DNA from: Hirundichthys speculiger
Lineage: Eukaryota > Chordata > Actinopteri > Beloniformes > Exocoetidae
NCBI GenBank assembly: GCA_018398805.1
Contig: JAGFBZ010001926.1
Span: forward strand, 1,116,001 to 1,180,000
Reading direction: 5' to 3'
DNA: 64,000 bases
Notes under the pieces: generated by a model
Told to the model about the DNA's origin: nothing
The model's database searches: none
The model's input: the letters and a program-made list of their open reading frames with translations, nothing else
Program-made: the position numbers and the translations under genes
Shown: in pieces, positions 11,363 through 23,226 of the stretch
Layout of the letters: each line of letters opens with the position of its first letter
Numbering within the stretch: position 1 is the first letter of the stretch

Positions 11363-11685
11363 GATGAGTTGGATGACACTGCACAGGTTTGGAATGCACA
11401 CACCATCCAACCATCGAAAAACATCAGTGTCCCCAGTGGTTGGCCCAGTGTGATGTATGCATTGCCTCAGCTCTATGGGACCACAGACTTCCTTTCTCCT
11501 GTTGAAGATGAATATCTTCAGCTGTGCAAAGATGAATGTATCTTTCGAAGGGCGATACCATGCGATTCAGATGTGTATGAACTATGCTACATCTTAATGG
11601 CAGAGTCCCATCTGACTCTACCAAGAGATCCCTATCAGGCTGGGAACTTATATAGGCACGTAAGAGAGGCCATCACTGCATCTCT
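11363..11685 (+). pseudogene. Spliced-looking exon of a fish transposon-derived protein
   Basis: The segment lies between an acceptor (TTTTTAACAG) and a good donor (CTCTgtaagt). It encodes about 107 residues without a stop: QVWNAHTIQPSKN, then PSGWPSVMYALPQLYG, DFLSPVEDEYLQLCKDECIF, and CDSDVYELCYILMAE. I recognise this as a recurring C-terminal-type domain of uncharacterised, multi-copy teleost proteins, many of them linked to integrase-like transposon ORFs, but I cannot name the family. Its place inside the mobile block argues for a transposon rather than a host gene. A further possible coding scrap (about 13062-13130, KMRKAKRRKL) follows. Confidence 0.4.
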
Positions 11686-11861
11686 GTAAGTCAGGGATAT
11701 TTTATTATGTCCTGTAGGGGCCACTGTGTCAAGTATAGAGGTGTACTACTGTAGAGTAAATGTCCACATCACTCCTCATTTTTGTCATAGCATTTGTTTT
11801 ACAACTGGAAGATGAAGACTATATTACCTCTAGAAAAATGTAGTACAAACATCATGTGTAG

Positions 11862-12112
11862 AGCTGAAACGAGTATCAAAATAGTTGCCGATTAATTTTC
11901 TAATTGAAATTTTCTCATAAAAATGTCAGAAAATGTTTTGTTTCTCAGATGGGAATTTTTTCCTCTTTTCTCCGTTTTGTCATATAAAACTGATTCTTTT
12001 GAGATTTTTTTGGACAAAACAAGACATTAAAGATGTCATCTTAGAGCTTTTTCACTCTTTAGAGACTAAACGATTACTCGATTAATCAAGAAATATCAAT
12101 TCTAGTTTTTAA
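11862..12112. mobile_element. Fragment of a common fish repeat with GATTAAT/CGATTA motifs
   Basis: AGAGCTGAAACGAGTATCAA..GTTGCCGATTAATTTTC and, later, CTAAACGATTACTCGATTAA bracket TGTCAGAAAATG and TTTGGACAAAACAAGACATT. I recognise these as parts of the abundant teleost repeat beginning GGGCTGCAACTAACGATTA. The ends are incomplete, so its class is left open. Confidence 0.45.
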
Positions 12113-12768
12113 TCTTCTCTCAAAAGTGGAACAATTAATTGTCCATCACTTTATTTCTTAAGTGTTTTAATTTCTTCAAAGCTCTAAAGTGTACAAACAA
12201 CATTTTTGTCATTTGTCATTGTGCCACCAGCACATTGGTAAAACACACTCTAAAGTGTTAATGTCCTCCGTCTCTGTCAGTGTACAGTATACTTCACACT
12301 TACCCATCTGTCCTGCACAAAACAGGAATTTACAGCACAAGTAGTCAAAGATGTCCCTGGAGTCGGCTCCTGCTGGAAATGTGTGAATTGATCAGTTTTC
12401 TTGATCAGTGATGAAGGAAAAAAAAACGTTTTTATAGTTCAAAGGGATTCCGCTAAACGTCTGAAATGTAAAAATATTACTTACTGAAAGTCAAGTTTGT
12501 TGACTTAAGTTTTACCAAAAAAAGGACAAATTATGTTGTTGTGATGCTGAGGAGTTAAAAAAAAAGTTTCAGGACATCTTTGATGTTGATTTTTGCTTTA
12601 AATTCCTCAGCTGCCTCCTACGGTCGATCTCAATGTGATGCTCCTTTTTAAATCATTTCACTATGTCATGTGTATCTATAAATGTTTTCTTACTTTGTTA
12701 ATGCACTGTTTCATCATTAAAAAGGATGAAAAAAAAGATACAGTCAGTAAAACATTTACACAAAAACG

Positions 12769-12937
12769 TTTTGTGTTGAGTTTACTCAAAGGTTTTGTGT
12801 TGAGTTTACTCAAAAGTTTTGAGTTGAGTTTACTCAAAAGGTTTTGAGTTGAGTTTACTCAAAAGTTTTGAGTTGAGTTTACTCAAAAGTTTTGAGTTGA
12901 GTTTACTCAAAAGTTTTGTGTTGAGTTTACTCAAAAG
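12769..12937 (+). repeat. Seven-copy 24-bp minisatellite
   Basis: Seven head-to-tail units of TTTTGNGTTGAGTTTACTCA+AAAG, mostly 24 bp with one of 25 bp. Each unit contains TTGAGTTTACTCAA, a 14-bp palindrome with a TT centre, so the array is also a series of small hairpins. Only the G/T at unit position 6 and the last base vary. Confidence 0.9.
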
Positions 12938-13449
12938 AAGCTACCTTTGGCAAACATAAACAAAACACGTCTTGTGCTCTAGCCTTAGTTAACTGTCGAT
13001 ACAGTCAATTTCACTTTTATACAAGAAGGTTAATGAATTGTTTTGTTGTCTTGGATTTTTAGAGGTCAGCAGCTAAAGATTAAAATGAGGAAAGCAAAGA
13101 GGAGGAAGCTTACAGATTTCTTCAAAAGGTGGGCAGCAAACAACATATCTGTTAAAATGTTAATTTAAGGTACTGTACTGGTAGCCTGGTTAGCACCAGA
13201 CCATATCACAGGTCTGGGGACCCTCCTATTCTAAATCCCATAAGGGAGTGTGGTTTACCTAAACCATAGCCAATTAATGCATTTTCATTCATAAGTTCTC
13301 TGAAATGTTTTACTTAGCCTATGCCAGCAAAAAGTCAACTTTTCTGTGTGTGGGCTGCATACTGAAAACATAAACCATAAAATCTTGACAAAGTTGCACT
13401 ATGACACCTTTCTCTCCAATGTTCCTCTTGCGGATACAGAGTTGATCAG

Positions 13450-13695
13450 AACAGAGGAGAGACTGTACAGGAGACAGGAGCAGAGGAAGATGTGCCGATG
13501 AGAGGAGCAGAGGAGAGAATAATAGGAGCTACAAGGAGGAACTTACCTGATTGCTGGAAGAGAGACCAGTTTGAATATTTCACTAAGGCCTATCCTTTTC
13601 TTGTAGTAAAAGATAAAAAAGCTGGGATGCAAAACATGCAAAGAAGCATCGTCAGTGACGATTATTAAAAACAAAATATCAAATAATACTGAAGA
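13450..13695 (+). pseudogene. Transposon-derived TTF-type zinc-finger N-terminus, right arm
   Basis: This is the inverted counterpart of the remnant at 5757-6053. It encodes the same CWKRDQFEYFTKAYPFLVVK stretch, but an extra A in the following A-run shifts the frame, so the Cys-rich segment is lost in frame. It cannot make a full protein. Confidence 0.5.
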
Positions 13696-14126
13696 GGAGG
13701 AAAAAATAATACTGATCTAAATATGTTGTGTTTTTATTTTTAGACATCATGTGTTTTGCTGCATTCAAATATATAGATTTTTTGTATAATATTGTAATTT
13801 GAAATTTATTGTATAATAAATCAACTCTTTTGGTTTAAGATTGTGCAAGCCTTCAAATTTTCTCACTGAACATTTCTCTTTCACATTTTTCACCTGTAGG
13901 CATGTGACAAGATTTAATATGATCTTCCTCAACCTACATCTGTAAAGTCAGTTAACAACTTATTAAAATGGATCAGAATTCCGCAAATAACATGTATGAT
14001 AATAAAAAACTTCTGGGGGAGGACCCCCAGACCCCCCACTAATCATTTCCTTCAAACCAATGTACAACAGCCTGTACAATCTGTTACATTGGCCAACCAA
14101 TCTACATTCAAACTGCCATAATGTTT

Positions 14127-14148
14127 GGGGGGGGGGGGGGGGGGGGGG
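14127..14148 (+). repeat. 22-base G homopolymer
   Basis: Uninterrupted G-run in the right arm of the 9-kb block; the left arm has no such run at the equivalent place. It could form a G-quadruplex, and its length is unreliable in any assembly. Confidence 0.9.
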
Positions 14149-14299
14149 ACTACAAGACACAGATAAGGTGTATATCTCTGTGCAATATGATATGGTTATC
14201 AAATAAGAGGGTTATTTTCCAAAAAGTATATTGGGGCAGGGGGGGTACGAGGCAGAGCCCCCCCACATAACCAATCCCAATTTAACCCCTGAATATAGT

Positions 14300-14601
14300 G
14301 TCATTGGATATTATTGACAGCGATCAATACTAAGTAAAAGAAAAAAAAAAACTCGTCAATGGCGTTCAAACCTGTAGTCAGCTCCGTGGCTCTTTAAGAA
14401 ACCTGCATGACGTCATGCAGTGACTCCAGTGATTGGCTCATTACCCGGAAGACCTTCGGAGGGGGCGTTATCATGGGGGGATGTACGCTAGAGGGACAGA
14501 GTTGGAAATTTCAATATCATCCAGTCTCAATAACGATCGGTGTCAGTAGTATTTGACAGTTTGTTGTGAAGTTTAAAGTCAGCAATCCCTGCAGAATAGT
14601 A
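14300..14601 (+). promoter_or_regulatory. hacl1: hacl1 promoter region
   Basis: Short interval between the mobile block and the hacl1 start codon. It contains a CRE (TGACGTCA, 14408-14415) and an inverted CCAAT box (ATTGG, 14432-14436), 17 bases apart, and no clear TATA box. This is typical of a housekeeping promoter. The close mobile block may have brought or displaced upstream elements. Confidence 0.5.
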
Positions 14602-17600
14602 ATGGACGAACTGACAGGCGCTCAGCTGATTGCTGAGTCTCTGAAGACTCAGGTAAGATCTTTTGGAGATCTGCAACACTAAGTTTATGTGCTTAATTTA
14701 ACGTTAATGATCTGCAAAAAAAACTATGTCAAAGTTCGAATGCTGAGCAATCAAGTATAGCAAACCTTTAAGGTTGGTTCGTGCGCACAAAAGCTGCCAA
14801 ACACAGTGTTATCAGTACATTTGCTAGTAAGACAAATGTCTATATTTGCAGAAAGTGGAGTACATGTTTGGAATAGTTGGTGTTCCTGTCATTGAGGTGG
14901 CCATGGCTGCTCAAGCTGCTGGGATCAAATATGTAGGAATGCGCAACGAGCAGGCGGTAAAATATTGTAATTCTGTTACTTACCAAGGCTCAATCTGTGA
15001 CCAGACCAATACAATGTAATCTTGATATCTGTCACCCAACAGGCGTGCTATGCAGCATCAGCCATAGGATACATGACAGGGAGGTAAGACCTTGACTTAC
15101 TGAACAGAATAATTTGAGAAACTACTGTGATATTTTGTAACTCAATCACTGCTGTCTTATCTGAACACAGACCGGGTGCCTGCCTTGTGGTTTCTGGACC
15201 TGGTCTCATTCACGCTCTGGGTGGGATGGCCAATGCCAACATGAACTGCTGGTATCATTCCACAAACAAACTTTCACACCACTTGCACACTACACTCACA
15301 CCCACCACCTTAGAGTTGTGGTCATATTGTTTATGAAGTGAATGCTGGTTTTGTGTAGGCCTGTGATTGTTATCGGAGGGTCTTCAGATCGAAACCAGGA
15401 GACAGCAGGAGCCTTTCAGGAGTTCCCACAGGTAATGCATGTGCTCCCTCGTGTGGGTTCTTTTCCTGACACTGCTTCATTGTGCTTACAATCAGTTTTA
15501 TTTGTAATTAGGTGGAGGCATGCCGCCTGTACAGCAAATTTTCTGCAAGACCCAGCAGTCTCGAAGCCATCCCCTCAGTCATAGAGAAGGTCCTTATATA
15601 ATAAATTTATCTCTCTCAAAATGTTTACCTGTGCAAGAAACTTACTTTAGATTTTTTTGTATTGGTAGGTGATACTAACATAGAAGTAATTGAAGTTTTA
15701 TGGTGTTTGATTACTCATAGGCAGTGCGCACAAGCATATATGGACGGCCAGGTGCTTGTTATGTGGATATTGCAGGGGACATGGTCAATGCTAAAGTGGA
15801 CAGGAGCAAAGTCAGGTTTGTTTTTATACATTTTTACTGTGCCTCTTCATGCATTATATTAGCTCTGTAATTCCAGGTGCAATGCACTGTTTCTTTCCTC
15901 CAGAGAAGTGTCATGCTGTCCACCTCCACCAGTGAGTTTGGCTGAGCACAGTGCAGTCACAGAGGCCATCTCTGTCCTCAAAGCAGCTAAGACACCCTTA
16001 GTCATCATTGGCAAAGGTAATGCAAAGAAAATACTTTCTGTGATTTGGAATTATCACACCGTTCAAGCAAAATAATCAAATTTTCTGTAGACACCAATGA
16101 TGATATTCACCAATGATGATGGAAACTTTGATTACTTTGGGGTAGTAGTATATAAAGTCACAATTAAAGGAGAGATGCTTTGCCCAACAGGAGCAGCTTA
16201 TGGCAGAGCAGAGACTGTATTGAGGCAATTTGTGGAAATAAGTGGCTTGCCGTTCCTCCCCACCCCAATGGGGAAAGGGGTCCTTCCTGATGACCACCCC
16301 AACTGTGTGGCTGCTGCCCGCTCGAGGTCAGCCACACTCTCTAAGCTGCACAAGTTGCAGAACCAGACATTTAGAAGTTAGCACGTTTTCCACCTAAAAT
16401 AATAGTAATAACCCTATAGCTATAAGTAAAGCTGTTTAGTATGAGTTTTTTGTATTATACTTTTCAAAAGTTATTGGATTTTGAAACAAAACAAAAAATA
16501 CGCATTGATAGTTACACAAAGCTATGCCAAGTACTTTTACATTTCTCACATAAAAGGTAAAGATCATAGATTTGTTTGTTTTATGACAGTAATGGATGAG
16601 AGATAACTCAAGGTGTCTTTATGTGTTTCTGAATGTACAATTCAGAAATCATATCATTTAGTTATATACTTTTTGTTTTATACTTTTCCAACTTGCCAAC
16701 AAAAATCTATCTATACTTACAATTGGACATAATAATACACAGTTTCAAAATGTTTTGTGCTCTAAGACAAGTAGTTTAGCAGACAAGGCCTCCTTTTACT
16801 GTTACTATCTCTGGAGGGGTTTCATAAAAATTATTCTAGATGTATCGGTACTTGACTTTCCCCACTGTTGCAAATTATTATCAGATTTTATTGTGATCAT
16901 CGTCTTGCTGGTTACTTATGACCAAGGCTGTTTGTCACAGTAACTCCCTTTGGCAGAGGAGAAAGATCCAGAAAGCCAGAAAGAAGGTCAAAACCTACCA
17001 GCTTTTCTTCCAATGCTGAAAAAAAATATATAAAAAATCCATTCCCCTAGAAATCCATGTCTCAATAACTCAATAAACTCCCATCTTGTTTTGAAACACT
17101 TTTGTCAGCCTTGTAGAAATTGTCAAAACTGGTATGTGATCAAATGAAGAATAAATATAAGAGACCTATAAATATTTAGCAAAGTCTTTAAATCTAATGT
17201 TTTACCACCTACCCTCCTTTTTTCCTTGTTTGTTTTTCTGTCAACAAGAGCCCTTCTCCAGGCTGACGTTGTGCTTCTGCTTGGAGCCAGACTAAACTGG
17301 ATCCTACATTTTGGTCTGCCACCTAGATTTAACCCCAATATCAAGATCATCCAGGTATGTAAATGACTGCCAGGTGTTTGTGATCTGTGGGAAATCAGAG
17401 CTACTTTTCACATCCAAAATAAAGTTAGAACGCCCGGTGTAAAACCAGGGGAACAGGTGCACGACAATTTCATGTTTCATGACTAAAACTGTGTATACAT
17501 ATAGGCAAAAATGTTGATACACTTTATTTTCACAAGATTTATTAAGCCATGTGTATATATGGCTCTGATGGCTCACTTTCTGTATATATAGATATATATC

Positions 17601-20600
17601 TATATATATGGCTCTCTATATATAGCCTGATTTCCACTCACATTTTAGCTGGTTGCACACCCCTGACTTTGTCAAGTGTATATAAAAACCATGTTTGCAC
17701 CACAACTGTGTACACGAATAAGACAGTCGATGAAACTGCAAAAAAGAAGCACAAGTTTGCCAAATGTAAAATCGAGGTGCTCGTCAATTAGAGGAAATAT
17801 TAAAGGAAATAAAATCTGTTTTATATTCTGAGTTAGATTCTGAGTTTAAAGCTAAAAAAAAAGAAACAGTTGCATTACAAACATGAGGCCGTGGAGCACA
17901 TCGGTTAGGAGAACTGGAAACCCTTGCTTTGTCTGCAGTCAATGAAAAGATAGCCAGGATATTGGGTCTTACCGCCTTGTATGTGGATGATCAGGAGGGA
18001 GACGCAGATGCACAGAGGAAGTTGTGCTTGCTAATTTTTAATCAGACCTGGAAGCCTAAAGGTGCAGATGAAAAAACTGTCGTCTGGGGCCAGTAAATCA
18101 CAAGAACCTCTAAACATTGGTTCTGTTCTTAAAGTCACAATAGCGAGGTCCTCTAACCTTTTCAGAGCACATAATCATTAAGCATTTCTACAACCATTTA
18201 TAGCTCCTGCATCAGTAAGAATAGCCTCTATTATAAGAACTGATGATAAGAAAGAAAGTCTTTGTTTTATGTTAAATTTGGACTTATTTTCAATTTCCAA
18301 TTCTCCACATTCGGCTTTGAAAATGTGTATCGACATGAGCAAAAAGAATACATGAGGTGTGCACGTTCTCACCATACATCCTTTCTTGATGAATAGCACT
18401 TTCTGTGTCAGAGAAGCCATATGTGTCCACAGATTTTATATGTATCTGATCCTGGATATATAAAAGATGTATACAAACTGGTTTGCTGGAGTTGCAGATA
18501 CTGTACTATGAAAACATAAAGCAACCATGCTGTTTGTACAGGTTGACCTTTGTGCAGAGGAGATGGGTAACAATGTGAGGCCATCTGTTGCCCTTCTGGG
18601 AGACATCAGTGCCATCGTCAATCAGGTCTGATGACAGATTCTGACTTTGTATTTAAAGGTGCAGTATAGTTTGTGTTTGTGCCTAATTTGAACGCTTTAT
18701 TTAAAACTGTTTTTCCTTTTTTCCTTGAGCTCCTGATGTGTGTCCGCAAAGACGGCTGGAAATATCCCTCTAATACAGAGTGGTGGGGCATGCTGAGGAA
18801 AAAGATGGCTGCTAATGCAAAGATATCCAAAGTGAGTTTGACTCAGTGACTGTATCAGGAGCATCTTAAAACATATCTCACAACATTTTACAAGATTCCT
18901 TCTTGTTTTTGTTTTATAGTCTCTTGCTCTTGAGACAAGTTTGCCTATGAACTACTACACGGTGTTTCATCACATTTCCCAGCTGTTACCACATGACTGC
19001 ATCATTGTCAGTGAGGGTGCAAACACCATGGACATTGGCCGCACGATGCTAAATAACTACCTACCTCGACGCAGGTAAGGCAGGATTTCTCAAAAAGAGG
19101 TTAAAGATTCACTCTCTTTCGCGTGTGAGTTATGAATTTCAACTATTCTAGTGATGGAGGAAGGACAGAAGAGGAGCAGGCTGAAGTTATGAAACAAAGG
19201 CAGAATGTTTTTGGATGCAACTCTAAATTTTGGTTGTTATTTATGAAAGTGGTTAATGATCCAGACTCATCGTATGTTCTTTAATTTACCTACAAACCTT
19301 CAGTCTTCTAATTTACAAATTATACTTTATGAGGCTTTATTTACTTTGACCACACTAATGTGAACAAACAGGGGGAGAAACACTGAAAGGTATTAAATAC
19401 AAACTATTAAATGTATTAAATACAACCTCCCCTGAAAAAGACAAAATAAACCCTCGTTGGATACATTTAATTGTCCCCACTTTATTAAAATAAACACATA
19501 AAAAATATAAAAGATGGGGATGTGGTTTAGGCCAATCCAATGCCTAAACTGGGTATAAACAGGAAAAAAATGTCTTTAAACCCATCAGTTTATCTTTTAA
19601 CTTGGTTTCTTTCTTGACAAAATAACATCAAATGTTTATGGAAATTTTAATTCTTCTGTGTGATCAAAGGTACCTTCTCATTACAAGCAGTTCAGTCGCA
19701 ACAGTTTTCACATTTTTCTTCTTCTTTTAAACATGTGAAACAACTAAAAATGTGTATTCTAAGAAAGTCTTTTTATGTATTGTTTTGAGAGACTGTTTTT
19801 GATTAATCCTGATGATGTGCAGGTTGGACGCAGGCACCTTTGGAACAATGGGAGTAGGCCTTGGGTTTGCTATAGCAGCAGCTGCTATGGAGAAGAACCA
19901 GAACAAAGGCCAAAGGGTTGTCTGCGTGGAAGGAGACAGCGCCTTTGGATTTTCTGGCATGGAAGTCGAGACTATGTGCAGGTAGCCCTCAGTCCATCTA
20001 TTCAATATGCACAATATAACATTCTTGTGCAACTTGAATTCACAGTCTTATTTTTTTTCAGGTATAATCTACCTGTGGTCATCATTGTGGTTAATAATAA
20101 TGGGATATATAGTGGCATGGATCCAGAGACGTGGAAAGAAATGGCAAAAATGGGAGGTCTGACCTCAATGTGAGTCTTACATTTGAAAGTAAATGGTCGT
20201 GATGCTGTACTTTCACTATGGCTGCATCAGTGGACCTAACAAGCTGTGATGTAATGAAAGCAATATTGTCTTTTAGAGTCCCTCCTACATGCCTCCTCCC
20301 TGAGGCCCGTTACGATGAGGTCATGACAGCGTTTGGAGGCCAAGGGTTTCTGGTGAGGACAGTGGAGGAGCTGCACAGTGCCTTACAACTCAGTCTGAGT
20401 GACATGGAAAGACCAAGTCTCCTCAACGTGCTCATTGATCCTTCATCAGACAGAAAACAGCAGGTAACTACAGGCTTATATAAGGAGACGTAGTCGTATC
20501 ACGGGTTGGTTTCTTCATCCGAAGTAACAGGAAGGAAATCTTAATTATCCTCATACCAGGATCCCGGGGCTTCCCCTGGTGATTCTTGAATATTTTAGTG

Positions 20601-21727
20601 GATGATTAGATCCTTGTTTACTCAGAAGCGCAGCACCTTCAGTGGATAAAATAATAATGGTACTTTGCACAAAAAATGTTCTCTTCACATAACTTGTATC
20701 TGTAAACTCAATGAAAGCATCTGACAGGCTTTGTTGTGAGTCAGACCAGTTAAGTTGGCTTTTGGCATCTTGAACATTGTTAATATGTAAACACTCACAT
20801 GGGCACTTCTTTATATGCCCATGTGAGCTCACAGGCGCTTGGATAGAAGAAAAACCACTCCACCCTGTGGCCAGTGGCTTACTGTATAACCTTTACCATG
20901 GCTAGAACATCAGCCATGGCTAAATCCAGATACACTTCAATTAAGTAATATTTTATTTGATATTTTTTAATGTTTGTTCACTCTTAGAACAAAAATTTAA
21001 GAAGTTTTGAAGTGTGGATCAGCGATAATCATGGACATCCCATGGATGCTAAATCAAATTGTGACTGTGGATATAGATTTTTGTTCTTTTTAAATTTTAT
21101 GTATAAATGACAAATTAAGTGACACTGACAGTCGCAGCTGTAAAAGGTGGCCTTGATCTGTAGCAGCAACACTTCAGTTTAGGATTTCTCTCCAAGTGGA
21201 GCATCAGGTGACTTGACTCTCATCTTGTTCTCACACTGTGATGCGAAGGACATGCAATACTAAGAATTAATCCATACCCTCCAGGTGCACCGCAGAACTG
21301 TTGTATTCCACTCACAATCCCTCCACCTCACACCAAGCCGACCTTTCTATTTCAGGGGTCCCATAATTAGAACGCATAGCCCTCCTTGTTTATGTTGAAT
21401 GTATCCACGCAACCCCGTGCAGACACGGTTGAACGCTGTATTGAGGTCTGTATCCATGGTGCTGACCTCCATAGCTAAAAGAGAGACTTTTTTGAAGATC
21501 TGTTGCTCTCATTAACGGACGGGTGTCTGTTTTTGTTTAACTCAAAGATGGAAAAATGAAACTGTTATTTGCGTCCGAACAACACATTTCCTGTTGGTCG
21601 AATGGATTCCAAAATCAGTCGGTGTCATAAAAGAATAAATATGTTTGTCGTCCAAGCTGATCCGGTGTAATGTCTGTGTTGTCTGTTTTTGCAGGAGTTT
21701 CCTTGGCTCACACGCTCCAACCTCTAG
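14602..21727 (+). CDS. hacl1: 2-hydroxyacyl-CoA lyase 1 (17 exons)
   Basis: Peroxisomal thiamine-diphosphate enzyme that cleaves 2-hydroxyacyl-CoA to formyl-CoA and a shortened aldehyde in alpha-oxidation of phytanic and 2-hydroxy fatty acids. Exons: 14602-14652, 14852-14956, 15043-15083, 15171-15251, 15359-15431, 15512-15589, 15721-15815, 15904-16016, 16191-16326, 17249-17354, 18542-18625, 18730-18831, 18920-19074, 19823-19981, 20062-20169, 20277-20463, 21695-21727. All phases join, giving 568 residues (human 578). The N-terminal ThDP domain has the catalytic Glu in GMRNEQA; the C-terminal domain has [10 protein letters not shown] and the Mg/ThDP motif [13 protein letters not shown]...NNNGIYSG. 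The protein ends RSNL, a PTS1-like tail (human SNM). The ATG has purine at -3 and G at +4. Confidence 0.96.
17549..17860. repeat. TA-rich repeat and possible Myb/SANT-like scrap in hacl1 intron 10
   Basis: 17578-17626 is ATATAGATATATATC-type simple sequence. Downstream, 17728-17790 reads [16 protein letters not shown] then stop, which resembles the first helix of NAIF1/Harbinger Myb-like domains (FxxxEIEVLL). It is too short for a firm call. Confidence 0.3.
20490..20563 (+). repeat. Direct repeat copy A in hacl1 intron 16
   Basis: 74 bp (GTAGTCGTATCACGGGTTGG ... ATACCAGGATC) starting 27 bp after the exon 16 donor. It matches copy B (21756-21829) with about nine to ten mismatches and no gaps. 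The pair encloses the last coding exon. Confidence 0.85.
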
Positions 21728-21755
21728 ACCAGGAGACTGACTCGGAAGCAGGGAT

Positions 21756-21829
21756 GTAGTCGTATCAAGGATTGCCTTCTCCATCCAAAGTAACAGGAAG
21801 GAAATCTTAAATATCCTTATACCAGGATC
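21756..21829 (+). repeat. Direct repeat copy B in hacl1 3' UTR
   Basis: Same-strand partner of 20490-20563, starting 29 bp after the stop codon. The shared core AAGTAACAGGAAGGAAATCT is identical in both copies. Confidence 0.85.
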
Positions 21830-22065
21830 AGCTTGACTCTTCCGAGAGACTTTTTTGCTAATTGTTTCTGTGAAATAACTGAAAATCTTATAATGATTTT
21901 GAATACATATCTCTTAGCAACCACATAATGCTGCATTAATACATTTTTACTAATTATACAATGACTGCTTTTGTAAATTAAAAAAAAAAAATTAAAAAAA
22001 AACTCCCTTAAATGGGCTGTAACTAAGACTTGTTCATATGATTGTTATCCTAATTAATTTTTATG

Positions 22066-22071
22066 AATAAA
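22066..22071 (+). terminator. hacl1: Candidate hacl1 polyadenylation signal
   Basis: AATAAA about 340 bp after the hacl1 stop codon, followed by an A-rich stretch. No better hexamer lies between the stop and this one. Confidence 0.5.
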
Positions 22072-23226
22072 ATGTAAAAAGAAAAGAAACAGAAAATTGC
22101 ACTCATCATTTTTTGAAGTTCATTGCGATTTCTCGTAGGCAAAAAAGGAAAATACATTCTGTTTAAAAAGGAAGATAAAATAGGAGAAGAATATTTTTAA
22201 AATGTGGTACCATATACTTTGTATATTAACCTTTATCCATGATTCAACTATTATCTAAGCTCCACTTCAGCATGACAAAAATGATGACATGATTACCCTA
22301 AAAGTACAGTCATGTAGAAAAATTACATCGTTTCAATTCTAAGGATTTATGAAACAGATCATAGTTAAAAACAAACGGCTTAATTTTTGTTAAACGAATA
22401 ATGAAACGGTGTAATGTCTGTTTTTTATCTGAGGTTGTTGTTGCCTCAGTTTGAGACCTGGGATGGATCAGATTATTTTTCTGTTTATTATGTATCAATT
22501 ATCCAGAAATGTGTTTTAGTTTTTATTAACTTGTGATATCAGCATATGCTTCAGGATCTTGTAATAGTTTCTGTCAGGCACATGACTCTTGCAGACATAA
22601 GTGATACACCCTTTTACACAGTAGAAAGATGATTTTTTTTTTCGCTGTGTGCATGAGAGCTGATGGATCCCTATATTTCCTGGTATGATTTTACAGCTCT
22701 CATCTTCCCAGAGGACAGTCCTTGAAATGCAGTTGCTTGATTTTGTCAGACATGCTGAGCAGCGAAGCCAGTACTGTCTGATCTAACCTGGCACCACAAT
22801 GGGAAGAAGGAAAACATGCAATAATTAATGCAGAAGATTGAGCCTTGTTACAAGATCCACAAATGTGCTTTAATACCTTCTTACAGAGTCCTATTTGCAA
22901 TAAAGCCTACTTTGAATTTTCTATTGACTCTCCCAAGTGGAATGGGAACAACAATAACAGCCCCTACAGTAGTAGAGATCTAATATTGGCACCGGAGGCA
23001 GCTGGCAGGCTCTCTCCTGTAAATTTAGCACACACTGATGCGGAGGAAAGATTTAATGGGCATTGGTCACAGTACCCTCTTGTGAAGGCGTAAGGGAGAC
23101 CAACAGAGCGAACAGAGAGGGAGGGGGGTAGAGGGAAAGGACGGAGAGGAGGGAAGGAGAGGAAAAAGACAGTGTGTAAAGGCTGCTGTGGCTGAGGCAT
23201 AAAGTGAGGCGTCTATCCGAAGCAGC
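22072..23226 (+). promoter_or_regulatory. colq: hacl1-colq spacer and colq 5' flank
   Basis: About 1.1 kb with no exon I can identify. The last part (23094-23226) is probably the colq 5' UTR or core promoter; it includes a polypurine tract (23107-23168, GAGAGGGAGGGGGGTAGAGG and on). An E-box CAGCTG lies at about 22999-23004, of interest because ColQ is made in muscle, but one E-box proves nothing. No TATA box is obvious. Confidence 0.35.
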
